Both the position numbers and the translations under genes were made by a program. A stretch of 64,000 nucleotides of DNA, taken from JAPPOI01 sp028818055. Its GTDB lineage: Bacteria; Pseudomonadota; Alphaproteobacteria; Rhodobacterales; Rhodobacteraceae. The DNA lies in contig OZ253954.1 in the NCBI GenBank assembly GCA_965267405.1, positions 930,001-994,000 on the forward strand, written 5' to 3'. The notes below the pieces were generated by a model. It was not told where the DNA came from, searched no databases, and saw nothing but the letters and a program-made list of their open reading frames with translations. Positions 8,437 to 16,696 of the stretch are shown here, piece by piece; position 1 is the stretch's first letter, and each line of letters opens with the position of its first letter.

Positions 8437-9035
8437 GTAGGCTCCAGAAGTGATCGGGCGCGTTCGAGATCTTCCGGCGTATTGACGTTGAAAAATGGGT
8501 CGAATGCATCGGTTGCAAAGTCGGCGTACGCCGTACCGTGTTTGTCCGTCCACGCCACGACTTTTCGAAGCCCTGCGTTTAGGTCCGAACGCAGATCATC
8601 GCGCAAAGCGACAGGCCACAGACCGAAGGTAGGATGGCGACCATCTTCGGTTCTGGCCAATGCAATAGGCTGGTTCTGGGATTCACAGGCCAGGAGCAGT
8701 TGCGGCACCAAATCCGCGGGAAAAAACGGGGTGTCTGCCGCCGCGGTAACGATATGATCCGCGCCCTGCTCTGCCGCCCAGTCCAAACCGGCAAGCACAC
8801 CTGCCAAAGGCCCGACGTACCCTTCGATGCTGTCGGGCACGACTGGCAAATTCAGAGAGCGAAACCGCTCCGGATTTCCGTTAGCGTTGAGTGCTAGCTC
8901 ACCCACTTGTGGCTGAAGGCGCGCAATCACATGGCCCAGTACCGTGTCATTGCCGAGCACCTTCAGGCCTTTGTCGCCGCCACCCATTCGTGTCGCAAGG
9001 CCACCGGCCAATATGACGCCAAGAGGTTGTTTCAT
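8433..9035 (-). CDS. mobA: molybdenum cofactor guanylyltransferase MobA
   Basis: MobA transfers GMP from GTP to Mo-molybdopterin, giving the bis-MGD cofactor of DMSO-reductase-family enzymes. The protein is 200 residues. It shows the nucleotidyltransferase signature LAGGLATRMGGGDKGL near residues 9-24, the GPLAGVLAGLDW segment and the AAADTPFFPADLV Mg-binding region. It overlaps mobB by four bases and the upstream membrane-protein gene by four bases, so all three are translationally coupled. Confidence 0.95.
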   Translation of the reverse strand: MKQPLGVILAGGLATRMGGGDKGLKVLGNDTVLGHVIARLQPQVGELALNANGNPERFRSLNLPVVPDSIEGYVGPLAGVLAGLDWAAEQGADHIVTAAADTPFFPADLVPQLLLACESQNQPIALARTEDGRHPTFGLWPVALRDDLRSDLNAGLRKVVAWTDKHGTAYADFATDAFDPFFNVNTPEDLERARSLLEPT

Positions 9036-9580
9036 ATACCTCTCCAGCCACTGATCGTTTGGCGGAATTCCTTCGGCGTCAAATCGTTGGGAAGCGCTGC
9101 GTCGGGAATGACCAACATTGTGATTGCACTTCTGATGACCGTCGCGCCGCGAACGGGTTTTATCGCATCAACTGCCTGCCATTTGAGCGCCCGCGATGAA
9201 ACATCGTCGTCGACCATCAGGCCCTCTTCGTCGAAAGTCACGTGCGTTTCGCCGGCTTTGTCCCAATGGCGGCCAATCTCATCCCAGAAGCGGCTCATTC
9301 GCGTACGCTGAAGATACGCGAAAACTGATATCATAATCCCCGCTCCGATCAGCCCGGTGCCGACGTACCAGATGCTTAGACCAAACGCGGATACGGCGAG
9401 CGCGACAATGAAGATCATCAACCAAATGAAGGCCCAGAAGATCGCGCGTTTGATAAAAGGTTCTGTTGGGACCACGCTTTGCCACCAGCCCGTCATGCCC
9501 CGCCGCCATAGCGCACGGTCGTATGAAAAGGTGACGCTGATTGCATCATCTTGAACAATGGTCTGCGACTGCTCGTTCAA
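9032..9580 (-). CDS. two-helix membrane protein, possibly YcxB-like
   Basis: This 182-residue protein has a soluble N-terminus with SVTFSYDRALWRRGM. Two adjacent membrane helices span about residues 48-90 (AIFWAFIWLMIFIVALAVSAF; IWYVGTGLIGAGIMISVFAYL), followed by a soluble C-terminal domain (THVTFDEEGLMVDDDVSSRALKWQAVDAI). That arrangement resembles the YcxB-like family. It overlaps fdhD at its start and mobA at its end by four bases each, so it is firmly inside the molybdenum-cofactor operon. No role in cofactor synthesis is known to me; a membrane link to formate dehydrogenase is only a guess. Confidence 0.7.
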   Translation of the reverse strand: MNEQSQTIVQDDAISVTFSYDRALWRRGMTGWWQSVVPTEPFIKRAIFWAFIWLMIFIVALAVSAFGLSIWYVGTGLIGAGIMISVFAYLQRTRMSRFWDEIGRHWDKAGETHVTFDEEGLMVDDDVSSRALKWQAVDAIKPVRGATVIRSAITMLVIPDAALPNDLTPKEFRQTISGWRGI

Positions 9581-10458
9581 CCCACACTTCCTTTGCGGCG
9601 ATTTCGCTTGTGTTCATCTGCGACATGGGACGGCGTTGCATCTCGGACAAGTCGGTGTTCGCCTGACAAACAGGTGAACCGCTGTCCACGCATTCGGCCA
9701 ATAAGCGTCAGATCCACCTGATTGGCGATATCGACGCCCCACGCCGTGAAACCTGAGCGCGATACCAAAGCGGGAATGCCCATGTGGGCACACTTGATGA
9801 CCATTTCCGACGTCAGGCGACCCGTGGTGTAGAGTATCTTGTCTGAGCCGGATTCGCCCTCGGACAGCATCCAGCCGGCAATCTTGTCCACCGCGTTGTG
9901 ACGGCCAACATCTTCCATGTAAACGAGTGGTCGGTCTTCCTTGCAAAGCACGGTACCGTGTATGGCCCCGGCTTCCAGATACAGCGACGGTGTCCGGTTA
10001 ATCTTGTTGGCCAGCGAATAAAGCCAGCTTGTTCGAACGTCGGTGACAGGAAGGCTCAGGCCGTCCAGACCTTCCATCATATCGCCAAATACGGTGCCGA
10101 CCGCACATCCCGACGTGCGCGTTTTTTTCTTAAGCTTCTCTTCGTAGGTCGTTTCGCCGTCAGTGCGCACCACGACTGTTTCTAGCTCTTCATCGAAATC
10201 GACCGCGGTGACTGTTTCGTCGACCGCCAACATCCCCTGATTGGCAAGAAACCCCAGCGCAAGGTATTCAGGATAATCGCCGATAGTCATTGCGGTGACA
10301 ATTTCTTGGCCGTTCAAGAAGATCGTCAAAGGGCGCTCTTCAACCACCGAGATCTCAGAATTTTGCCCGTTTTCATCCGTACCACGCACCTTCCGGGTCA
10401 GACCCGGGCGATGTGGATCTGGTGCGATCAGATATTCATTAAGGTCATCACGAAGCAT
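9577..10458 (-). CDS. fdhD: formate dehydrogenase accessory sulfurtransferase FdhD
   Basis: FdhD passes sulfur from a cysteine desulfurase to the bis-MGD cofactor, which formate dehydrogenase needs for activity. The 293-residue protein has the EERPLTIFLNGQEI strand, the TIGDYPEYLALGFL block, the central cysteine loop TSGCAVGTVFGD, and the VGRHNAVDKIAGW and TGRLTSEMVIKCAHMGIPALVSRSG motifs. The loop has a single Cys where E. coli has CxxC. It is the first gene of the operon running on to moeA and is divergent from azlC, with only 58 bases between. Confidence 0.94.
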   Translation of the reverse strand: MLRDDLNEYLIAPDPHRPGLTRKVRGTDENGQNSEISVVEERPLTIFLNGQEIVTAMTIGDYPEYLALGFLANQGMLAVDETVTAVDFDEELETVVVRTDGETTYEEKLKKKTRTSGCAVGTVFGDMMEGLDGLSLPVTDVRTSWLYSLANKINRTPSLYLEAGAIHGTVLCKEDRPLVYMEDVGRHNAVDKIAGWMLSEGESGSDKILYTTGRLTSEMVIKCAHMGIPALVSRSGFTAWGVDIANQVDLTLIGRMRGQRFTCLSGEHRLVRDATPSHVADEHKRNRRKGSVG

Positions 10459-10516
10459 GATTTGATGCTTATCAAGGGTTGATGTAAGCGCGTCCAGAGG
10501 ACTCTAGGGTGCGGAT

Positions 10517-11221
10517 ATGACGTCGACCACCGAAAAATCGCTGTTTCTTCAAGGGTTTTGGTCTGGCGTGCCATTTTTCTTTGTTGCAGCCCCTTTTTCG
10601 GTGCTTTTCGGGGTTTTGGCTGCCGAGGCAGGACTGAATCTTGCTGAAATCATGGGAATGACGGTTTTGGTCATCGCCGGGTCTGCGCAATTCACGGCAG
10701 TCCAGTTGATGACCGAAAATGCTCCGGTTTGGTTGATTATCGCGGCGTCGTTGGCTGTAAACCTGCGAATGGCCATGTATTCCGCAAGCTTGCAGCCGTA
10801 CCTAGGGGCAGCGCCGATGTGGCAGCGCTCGCTTATGGCTTACACGATGTTCGATCAGAGCTATGCCGTGAGCATCCTCAAGTTCGAGGACGAGCCAGAC
10901 CTAAGCCTATCTGATAAGGTCGCATTCTTCACTGGGTCCGTGATGGTAATTGTACCAACCTGGATCTCGTTTTCTTTCGTCGGCGCGGTTGCTGGAACTG
11001 CTATCCCCGAAAACTGGGCGTTGGACTTTGTCATGCCAGTGCTTTTTCTCGGCTTGGTCGGACCAATGCTAAAAACCTTTGCGCACCTTGCCGCGGCCCT
11101 GACCTCTATCATCGTTGCGTTGTTCTTCGGTTTTCTTCCTTCTGGCACGGGTCTTTTGATTGCCGCTTTTGCAGCGATGGCGGTCGGAGCTGAAATCGAA
11201 CGCAGGAGGGATGCCAAATGA
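10517..11221 (+). CDS. azlC: AzlC family branched-chain amino acid exporter, large subunit
   Basis: AzlC and AzlD form an inner-membrane exporter for branched-chain amino acids and analogues. The 234-residue product has several membrane segments and the family's conserved early region: GFWSGVPFFFVAAPFSVLFGVLA, VIAGSAQFTAVQLM and AASLAVNLRMAMYSASLQPYL. It overlaps azlD by four bases (ATGA), as usual for the pair. It is divergent from fdhD across a short shared promoter region. Confidence 0.92.
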   Translation: MTSTTEKSLFLQGFWSGVPFFFVAAPFSVLFGVLAAEAGLNLAEIMGMTVLVIAGSAQFTAVQLMTENAPVWLIIAASLAVNLRMAMYSASLQPYLGAAPMWQRSLMAYTMFDQSYAVSILKFEDEPDLSLSDKVAFFTGSVMVIVPTWISFSFVGAVAGTAIPENWALDFVMPVLFLGLVGPMLKTFAHLAAALTSIIVALFFGFLPSGTGLLIAAFAAMAVGAEIERRRDAK

Positions 11222-11553
11222 ATTATTCCTCGTTTGAAATCTGGACCATCATTGCCGTGATGGGGATCGGGACATTTCTCATCCGATTTTCATTCCTTGG
11301 CATTATTGGTGACCGAAAGATGCCGGACTGGATTCTGAGGCACCTTCGCTACACGCCCGTGGCAGTCTTGCCGGGATTGGTTGCACCTTTGGTGCTTTGG
11401 CCGGACGCGACAGGCGGCGAACCGGATCCGGCGCGGCTTTTGGCGGCTGGAGCCACTTTGCTTGTCGCGTGGTGGAGAAAAAATCTGCTTTGGGGCGTTT
11501 TCGCCGGGATGGCGACGCTTATCACCGTGCAATCCGTTTTGGGTACGATCTAG
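11218..11553 (+). CDS. azlD: AzlD family branched-chain amino acid exporter, small subunit
   Basis: This is the small partner of AzlC: 111 residues with about four hydrophobic segments. It opens FEIWTIIAVMGIGTFLIRFSFL and carries the typical DWILRHLRYTPVAVLPGLVAP block, ending in a helix near WGVFAGMATLITVQSVLGTI. It is translationally coupled to azlC. The 3' end overlaps the convergent lipoprotein gene by four bases. Confidence 0.9.
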   Translation: MNYSSFEIWTIIAVMGIGTFLIRFSFLGIIGDRKMPDWILRHLRYTPVAVLPGLVAPLVLWPDATGGEPDPARLLAAGATLLVAWWRKNLLWGVFAGMATLITVQSVLGTI

Positions 11554-12182
11554 CCGCCAAACAACGTCGCTTCGAATAAAACGTTATGGTTTTTGTCGGC
11601 GTCATCGTCCGTGATCAATTCCGTGACAACGCCCGGGCGCTCACCGAACTGCTTCGACAGGTTCTTGGGAAAATAGGTGGAGCCGACATTTCCGAACCCG
11701 GGCACCTGCGAAAGGATGCGGGTGATCGAAAGCGAACACTGTGCTTTTGGAACGGCCCCGTATTCTTTCGCCAAGCGCGAAACGAGGCGCGCTTGTTCGA
11801 TAGAGACCGCAACGGTTTGAACCCGCACATCGTAGGTCTCGCGAGCGTGGTAGTCGATGTAGACCTTTCGCGCGCGTTCGGTGATTCCAAAGTGGACATC
11901 GTTACGTTCAGGTACGAACGGCAGGCTGAATGTCCCGGCTGGGTCAAACAAAATCCGTTCGTCGCCGTTGATCATCAAACCCGAATGCGCCCCGGACCCA
12001 TTGCGGGTGCTGATAACGGTATAAAGAGTGAGCGTTGGGGGGCCGCCATGCACATATCGAGAAGCGGTAACCGCCTCTTGGGGTGCCCAGACCGGTTCTG
12101 CCGGACCCGAGCACGCCGCTAGTGCAAGCGTTGTAAGCAATGTCAGGGCAATTCGAGATATATGCCCTGATAGCCAGCACAT
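11550..12182 (-). CDS. predicted outer- or inner-membrane lipoprotein of unknown function
   Basis: The product is 210 residues. The N-terminus has a hydrophobic signal peptide ending in a lipobox, LALAACSG, with the lipidated Cys near residue 24. The mature part lacks membrane helices and contains THE motifs GGPPTLTLYTVISTRNGSGAHSG and a basic/aromatic middle. I cannot assign a family. Its start codon lies one base beyond the stop of the 44-residue CoxIV gene, so it is probably translated from the same mRNA. It is convergent with azlD. Confidence 0.75.
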   Translation of the reverse strand: MCWLSGHISRIALTLLTTLALAACSGPAEPVWAPQEAVTASRYVHGGPPTLTLYTVISTRNGSGAHSGLMINGDERILFDPAGTFSLPFVPERNDVHFGITERARKVYIDYHARETYDVRVQTVAVSIEQARLVSRLAKEYGAVPKAQCSLSITRILSQVPGFGNVGSTYFPKNLSKQFGERPGVVTELITDDDADKNHNVLFEATLFGG

Positions 12183-12183
12183 A

Positions 12184-12318
12184 TCAGGTGTTGAAAATCG
12201 CCAGGAAGATCAGAACGAGGATGACGACGATCGTGACGTTCTTGGACCAGTTCATGAAGCCCACGAAGGTCTTTTCCTGTGTGGAGATATCCATCTCGCC
12301 GTGCTTGTGTTCAGCCAT
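12184..12318 (-). CDS. aa3-type cytochrome c oxidase subunit IV (44 residues)
   Basis: This is a very short gene, easily missed. It encodes MAEHKHGEMDISTQEKTFVG, then FMNWSKNVTIVVILVLIFLA and the last residues IFNT. That is the bacterial aa3 oxidase subunit IV pattern: a short polar N-terminus with an MDIxxQEKTF core, then one membrane helix. The subunit packs against subunits I and III of the respiratory oxidase; the main cox genes are not in the window. The following lipoprotein gene begins at once. Confidence 0.88.
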   Translation of the reverse strand: MAEHKHGEMDISTQEKTFVGFMNWSKNVTIVVILVLIFLAIFNT

Positions 12319-12406
12319 TTCGAAACTCCGGTTCCTTGTTAAAACGCTGACTAGCGCATTGATCGTGCGGTGTCACGGGGTCAAACGATGCGCAGATGGA
12401 CGCAGG

Positions 12407-12865
12407 TCAGATCTCGTCTTCGAGTGATTTTGCCAGCTCAAATCCAATCCGACGGGCTTCTGCCTCGGCGTCAGGTTTTTGCATGGCTCTTAATACGACA
12501 TTCAGCATGGTAACGTGCTGAACCAATTGAATTCGGGCACCGGTCATGTCGCTGCCGTAAAACGTGATCATGTCAGGGTCGAAAAACCCCAATCCTTCGA
12601 TACGAAGAACGCCTGCTCCGGTATCGGTCAGGCCCATCGCAACTTCATGTTCTGCGTCCAACGTCTTTTCAAAATTCTGGATATAGAGAATCAGCCGCTC
12701 ATAAGCCCACTGCGCGGGACTTTTTTGTTCTATTGGCGTGTTTGCCATCGCAGCCGGCAACGGTTCTTGTTCGGCTGACTTTCCACCGTCGGCGTGAACA
12801 GCTTTCGCGCGTGGCATCGCGCTTGCTTCCACTGCTTCAGCTGCTGTGCTGATTTCGTCTGCCAT
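12407..12865 (-). CDS. DUF6173 family protein
   Basis: This 152-residue protein has an Ala-rich, low-complexity N-terminus of about 50 residues. A conserved domain follows: SPAQWAYERLILYIQNFEKTLD, VLRIEGLGFFDPDMITFYG and QLVQHVTMLNVVLRAM. This pattern is common in Rhodobacterales and matches what I recall as DUF6173. There is no signal peptide or membrane helix. The gene follows the MBL hydrolase by three bases and is probably cotranscribed with it and the acyl-CoA dehydrogenase. The function is unknown. Confidence 0.78.
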   Translation of the reverse strand: MADEISTAAEAVEASAMPRAKAVHADGGKSAEQEPLPAAMANTPIEQKSPAQWAYERLILYIQNFEKTLDAEHEVAMGLTDTGAGVLRIEGLGFFDPDMITFYGSDMTGARIQLVQHVTMLNVVLRAMQKPDAEAEARRIGFELAKSLEDEI

Positions 12866-12868
12866 TGC

Positions 12869-13912
12869 TCACCCTTTCGCCTGCCAAAGCCAAACACCGT
12901 CATCTGATATCTGACGGATCGCCCGGTCCTGATGCCAGAGATGCACGCAATGTGCCATGGATTCGACCAGTGCCAAACCATATTCGCCGCCAGACACCTG
13001 ACGTTTGAATATAGGCAAGAAACACTCGCCCGCTGACTTGGGCTCAGTCAAATGTGCCTCAAGACGATCCAACGCTGACACGTGGTTCTCAAGAAGCTGG
13101 TCCAACCGGGTCGGCAATCCATAAAACGGAAGCTTGTGGCCCGGCAGCACGAGTTGCTCAGCGGTTGCAAAGGGCTTCAATCGCTTGCAGCTGTCCATCC
13201 AGTCCGCAACAGGGTCAGCCTCTGGCTCGGTCGCATAAACGCCGATATTTGGCGAAATGGACGGCAGCAACTGGTCACCACCGATAACCAGTTCATCGCT
13301 TTCGGACCAAAGGGTCACGTGGTCTGGCGCATGACCACTGCCCAAACGGGCCCGCCATTGCCTACCACCCATTGTCAGCAGATCGCCTTCGTCGATGCGC
13401 GAGTAGCCCAATGGCAGTGGATCAACACAATCGGCAAAGTTGAACGGGCGTTCGTTGGCGCGTTGCGCCAATATCTCGGGCTCCATGCCCGCCGCTTGCC
13501 AAAAGGCCAGAGTTTCAGTGTTTGGCGTGGGTTGCTCATCCAATTGAAGCATACGCGCCATGAGCCACGCGGTGCGGCTCATCAAAAGCTCGGCACCGTG
13601 TGCGGACTGAAGCCATCCCGCCAACCCCACGTGATCGGGATGGTGGTGCGTTACAAGAACCCGCCCAACCGGTTTGCCCGCCAATGGGCCTTCGAAAACG
13701 GATGTCAGAAGCGCGCGGGATTTACGACTGCCGAAGCCGGTGTCGATCAACGTCCAGCTGTCGCCGTCGTCCAGGGCATAGAGATTGACGTGATCCAACG
13801 CCATTGGCAGCGGCATGCGAATCCAGAAGACACCATCTGCGACTTCGATGACCCCTCCGGGTTCTGGAGCGCTTTCGAATGGATACCGGATAATCCGGGT
13901 GCCGTCAGGCAT
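12869..13912 (-). CDS. MBL-fold metallo-hydrolase
   Basis: This 347-residue cytoplasmic protein has a metallo-beta-lactamase fold. The metal-binding motif THHHPDHVGLAGW (HxHxDH) is near residue 89. LGSGHAPDHVTLW supplies a further His, SDELVIGGDQLLP the Asp, and LPGHKLPFYGLP the last His. A winged-helix-like C-terminal part follows. Many such proteins are thioester or lactone hydrolases. Its start overlaps the stop of the upstream acyl-CoA dehydrogenase, so a role in acyl-CoA or acid breakdown is plausible, though not shown. Confidence 0.88.
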   Translation of the reverse strand: MPDGTRIIRYPFESAPEPGGVIEVADGVFWIRMPLPMALDHVNLYALDDGDSWTLIDTGFGSRKSRALLTSVFEGPLAGKPVGRVLVTHHHPDHVGLAGWLQSAHGAELLMSRTAWLMARMLQLDEQPTPNTETLAFWQAAGMEPEILAQRANERPFNFADCVDPLPLGYSRIDEGDLLTMGGRQWRARLGSGHAPDHVTLWSESDELVIGGDQLLPSISPNIGVYATEPEADPVADWMDSCKRLKPFATAEQLVLPGHKLPFYGLPTRLDQLLENHVSALDRLEAHLTEPKSAGECFLPIFKRQVSGGEYGLALVESMAHCVHLWHQDRAIRQISDDGVWLWQAKG

Positions 13913-15606
13913 TAGGCAACCATGTCGTCAGGGACGATGTCGAAAAGCCCATCATCTCCCATTCTGACTTGGGCCAAAAGGGACTGATGCTCGGGCAGAA
14001 GACGTGTCGCATAAAACCGTGCAAGCGACGCTCGCGATCCGCCGGTTCCTTCTGAACGGGCCGCTTTCAACAAGTAATGCCCGCCAAGAACCCTTGCGAA
14101 GGCGCGTAAATACGGAACAGCAACGGCAAAACGCTTCTGAACGGGCTGCTCGGCCAACCACTCGGTCGTTTCGCGCAAAGTCTCGGCTGCTCCCCAAACG
14201 GCATCTCCGATTTCGGGGAACGTATGGCGAGCTGTCTCGGCTTCGCCTTCGATTTCGTCCAAAAGGCGATAGGCGGCTTCGCCACCGTCCATCATCTTGC
14301 GACCGACAAGGTCCATCGCCTGGATACCATTTGTGCCTTCATAAATCGCAGTGACGCGAACATCGCGCAGATACTGGGCTGCGCCCGTTTCTTCCACGAA
14401 ACCCATGCCGCCGTGCACTTGAATGCCATCATTAGCGACCGCGACGCCAACATCCGTGCCGAAGGCCTTGGCAATCGGAGTTAGAAATGCAGCACGTGAT
14501 TTAGCAGTTTCATCGCTCGTCGCGTTGCCCAGATCGATCGCAACCGCGCAAGCCAGCGAAATGGCGCGAGCCGCCTGTGTGTCCGCCTTCATTGCCATCA
14601 ACATGCGGCGTACATCGGGATAGTCGACAATCGCGTTTCCGCCCTGTTTGCGATCCATCGCATAGGCCAAGGCCTTTTGATAAGCCGCCTCGGCAACGCC
14701 AACACCTTGAACACCGACCCCAAGCCGCGCGTTGTTCATCATGGTGAACATGGCTGCCATTCCACCGTTTTCCGGGCCAACCATCCAACCGGTTGCGCCG
14801 TCAAATTCCATCACGGCAGTCGGCGAACCGTGCAGTCCAAGCTTATGCTCGAGGCTTACAACGCGCAGTGAATTTGCGGCGCCAAGTGCGCCTTGCTCAT
14901 CCGGTACACGCTTTGGGACAATGAACAGGCTGATGCCTTTGGTCCCGTCTGGTGCCCCGGGCAATCGAGCAAGGACCAGATGACATACATTTTCCGTGAT
15001 GTCGTTATCGCCCCACGAGATGTAAATTTTCTGACCGCTTATGCTGAACGTGCCGTCTCCGTTGTCTTCGGCTTTTGTGCGAACAGCACCAACGTCACTT
15101 CCTGCTTGAGATTCAGTCAGGTTCATGGTGCCCGCCCATTCGCCGGACGTAAGCTTTGGAAGATAAAGCGCCTTGATGGCGTCTGACGCATGGTGCTCAA
15201 GCGCTTCGATCTGGCCTTGGGTCAAAAGGGGGCACAGTTGCAAAGACAGGTTTGCCCCGGACATCATTTCATTCAGAGCGGTATTCGCAGTCTGCGGAAG
15301 TCCCATCCCCCCGTACTCTGGGTCAGCCGCAATTCCAACCCAACCACCTTCTGCAATTGCCTGATAGGCATCAGCGAATCCGGGAGAGGTTCTGACTACA
15401 CCGTTTTCCAGCCGAGCAGGCTGAAGATCGCCATCTCGATTTAAAGGATACATCACATCGTCGCAGAGACGCGCCGCTTCTCCAAGAACCGCCGCGATCG
15501 TCTCAATCGAGGCCTCTTCGAATTTTTCCGTGGCCGCGACCGATGCGTAGTCAACAACGTTTTCCAGCAAGAACTGGATTTCGGCGGCGGCGGATGAATA
15601 GCTCAT
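13912..15606 (-). CDS. acyl-CoA dehydrogenase, long DmdC/FadE-like type
   Basis: This is an FAD-dependent acyl-CoA dehydrogenase of 564 residues. It is longer than the classical 380 because of an N-terminal leader and a C-terminal extension domain. Key blocks are GGWVGIAADPEYGGMGLPQ, GTMNLTESQAGSDVGAVRT (FAD/substrate loop), ISGQKIYISWGDNDI, VSLEHKLGLHGSPT and QVHGGMGFVEETGAAQYLRD. RVTAIYEGTNGIQAMDLVGRK holds the predicted catalytic Glu. The long type includes 3-methylmercaptopropionyl-CoA dehydrogenase (DmdC) of DMSP demethylation; substrate cannot be read from sequence. It heads a run with an MBL hydrolase and the DUF6173 gene. Confidence 0.9.
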   Translation of the reverse strand: MSYSSAAAEIQFLLENVVDYASVAATEKFEEASIETIAAVLGEAARLCDDVMYPLNRDGDLQPARLENGVVRTSPGFADAYQAIAEGGWVGIAADPEYGGMGLPQTANTALNEMMSGANLSLQLCPLLTQGQIEALEHHASDAIKALYLPKLTSGEWAGTMNLTESQAGSDVGAVRTKAEDNGDGTFSISGQKIYISWGDNDITENVCHLVLARLPGAPDGTKGISLFIVPKRVPDEQGALGAANSLRVVSLEHKLGLHGSPTAVMEFDGATGWMVGPENGGMAAMFTMMNNARLGVGVQGVGVAEAAYQKALAYAMDRKQGGNAIVDYPDVRRMLMAMKADTQAARAISLACAVAIDLGNATSDETAKSRAAFLTPIAKAFGTDVGVAVANDGIQVHGGMGFVEETGAAQYLRDVRVTAIYEGTNGIQAMDLVGRKMMDGGEAAYRLLDEIEGEAETARHTFPEIGDAVWGAAETLRETTEWLAEQPVQKRFAVAVPYLRAFARVLGGHYLLKAARSEGTGGSRASLARFYATRLLPEHQSLLAQVRMGDDGLFDIVPDDMVA

Positions 15607-15737
15607 ATTATGAACCTATGTCGCTTGGCAAAATGGAGTTCGGCCGGTAGACCCGGCACAATCTTCGACACCATGGTCGTCATCGAGAGGGCCGGCAATA
15701 AGGACGCGGCGTCACGCACGGCGGTATTTGGAAAGTG

Positions 15738-16676
15738 ATGAAAACCAAAGCGCTTTCAATATCAAAAGAGGGTATTCGCGAAGCGTCAGATATCCTGCGA
15801 TCCGGTGGTCTTGTCGCCTTTCCGACCGAGACTGTCTACGGGTTGGGCGCGGATGCAACGAACGACTCTGCGGTCGCCAAAATTTTTGCAGCAAAAGCGC
15901 GACCGACCTTCAACCCCCTGATCGTCCATGTTGCCAGTTTGGCAGCTGCTGGCGAGATTGTTGAGTTATCGGGGAATGCCCGTGTTCTGGCCGAAGCCTT
16001 TTGGCCCGGCGCGCTGACGCTTGTTGCACCACTAAAACCCGGTTCCCCTATTTCAAAACTGGTGACAGCAGGCGGCGAGCTTTGCGCGGTGCGAGTGCCC
16101 GATCACCCGGTGGGCCATGCCCTATTGACCGAAGTCGGCAAGCCAATCGCGGCACCCTCGGCAAACCCTTCCGGTCGCATTTCGCCCACAACTCCGGAGC
16201 ATGTTCTGGCGGGGCTTGATGGGCGCATCGATGCGGTGATCGATGGAGAACAGTGCCAGGTCGGATTGGAGTCGACTATCGTAGGCCTGTTGCCAGAGCC
16301 CACGCTGCTGCGCGCCGGCGGAATCCCTGCCGAGGCCATCGAAGCCTGTCTTGGCACAAAGCTGGCCACGCTAACGGCAACAGATAACCCGATCGCGCCG
16401 GGCCAATTGGCGTCGCATTATGCGCCAAGTGGCGACATCCGCATCGACGCGGACACTGCCAACGATGATGAATACATGATCGGGTTCGGATCGATTGATG
16501 GCGATGTCAATTTATCACCCTCTGGCGATCTGACCGAAGCAGCGGCAAATCTGTTTTCTTTCCTGCATGCCGCGGATGCGACGGGTAAGAAAATTGCCGT
16601 CGCGCCAATTCCAGACACAGGACTGGGGCGCGCGATAAACGACCGGCTAATCAGAGCCGCCGCACCACGGGTCTAA
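15738..16676 (+). CDS. L-threonylcarbamoyladenylate synthase (Sua5/TsaC)
   Basis: The enzyme makes threonylcarbamoyl-AMP from Thr, bicarbonate and ATP for the t6A modification of tRNA position 37. The 312-residue product is the long Sua5 type: a YrdC domain (GLVAFPTETVYGLGADATN, KARPTFNPLIVHV, AVRVPDHPVGHALL, PIAAPSANPSGRISPT) followed by a Sua5 C-terminal domain near residues 225-312 (PIAPGQLASHYAP). The ATG at 15738 is preferred over the GTG just before it, because GGA lies five bases upstream. TsaB, its pathway partner, is also in the window at 51.1 kb. Confidence 0.93.
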   Translation: MKTKALSISKEGIREASDILRSGGLVAFPTETVYGLGADATNDSAVAKIFAAKARPTFNPLIVHVASLAAAGEIVELSGNARVLAEAFWPGALTLVAPLKPGSPISKLVTAGGELCAVRVPDHPVGHALLTEVGKPIAAPSANPSGRISPTTPEHVLAGLDGRIDAVIDGEQCQVGLESTIVGLLPEPTLLRAGGIPAEAIEACLGTKLATLTATDNPIAPGQLASHYAPSGDIRIDADTANDDEYMIGFGSIDGDVNLSPSGDLTEAAANLFSFLHAADATGKKIAVAPIPDTGLGRAINDRLIRAAAPRV

Positions 16677-16696
16677 TCACGCCAAGCTTCTGGTAT

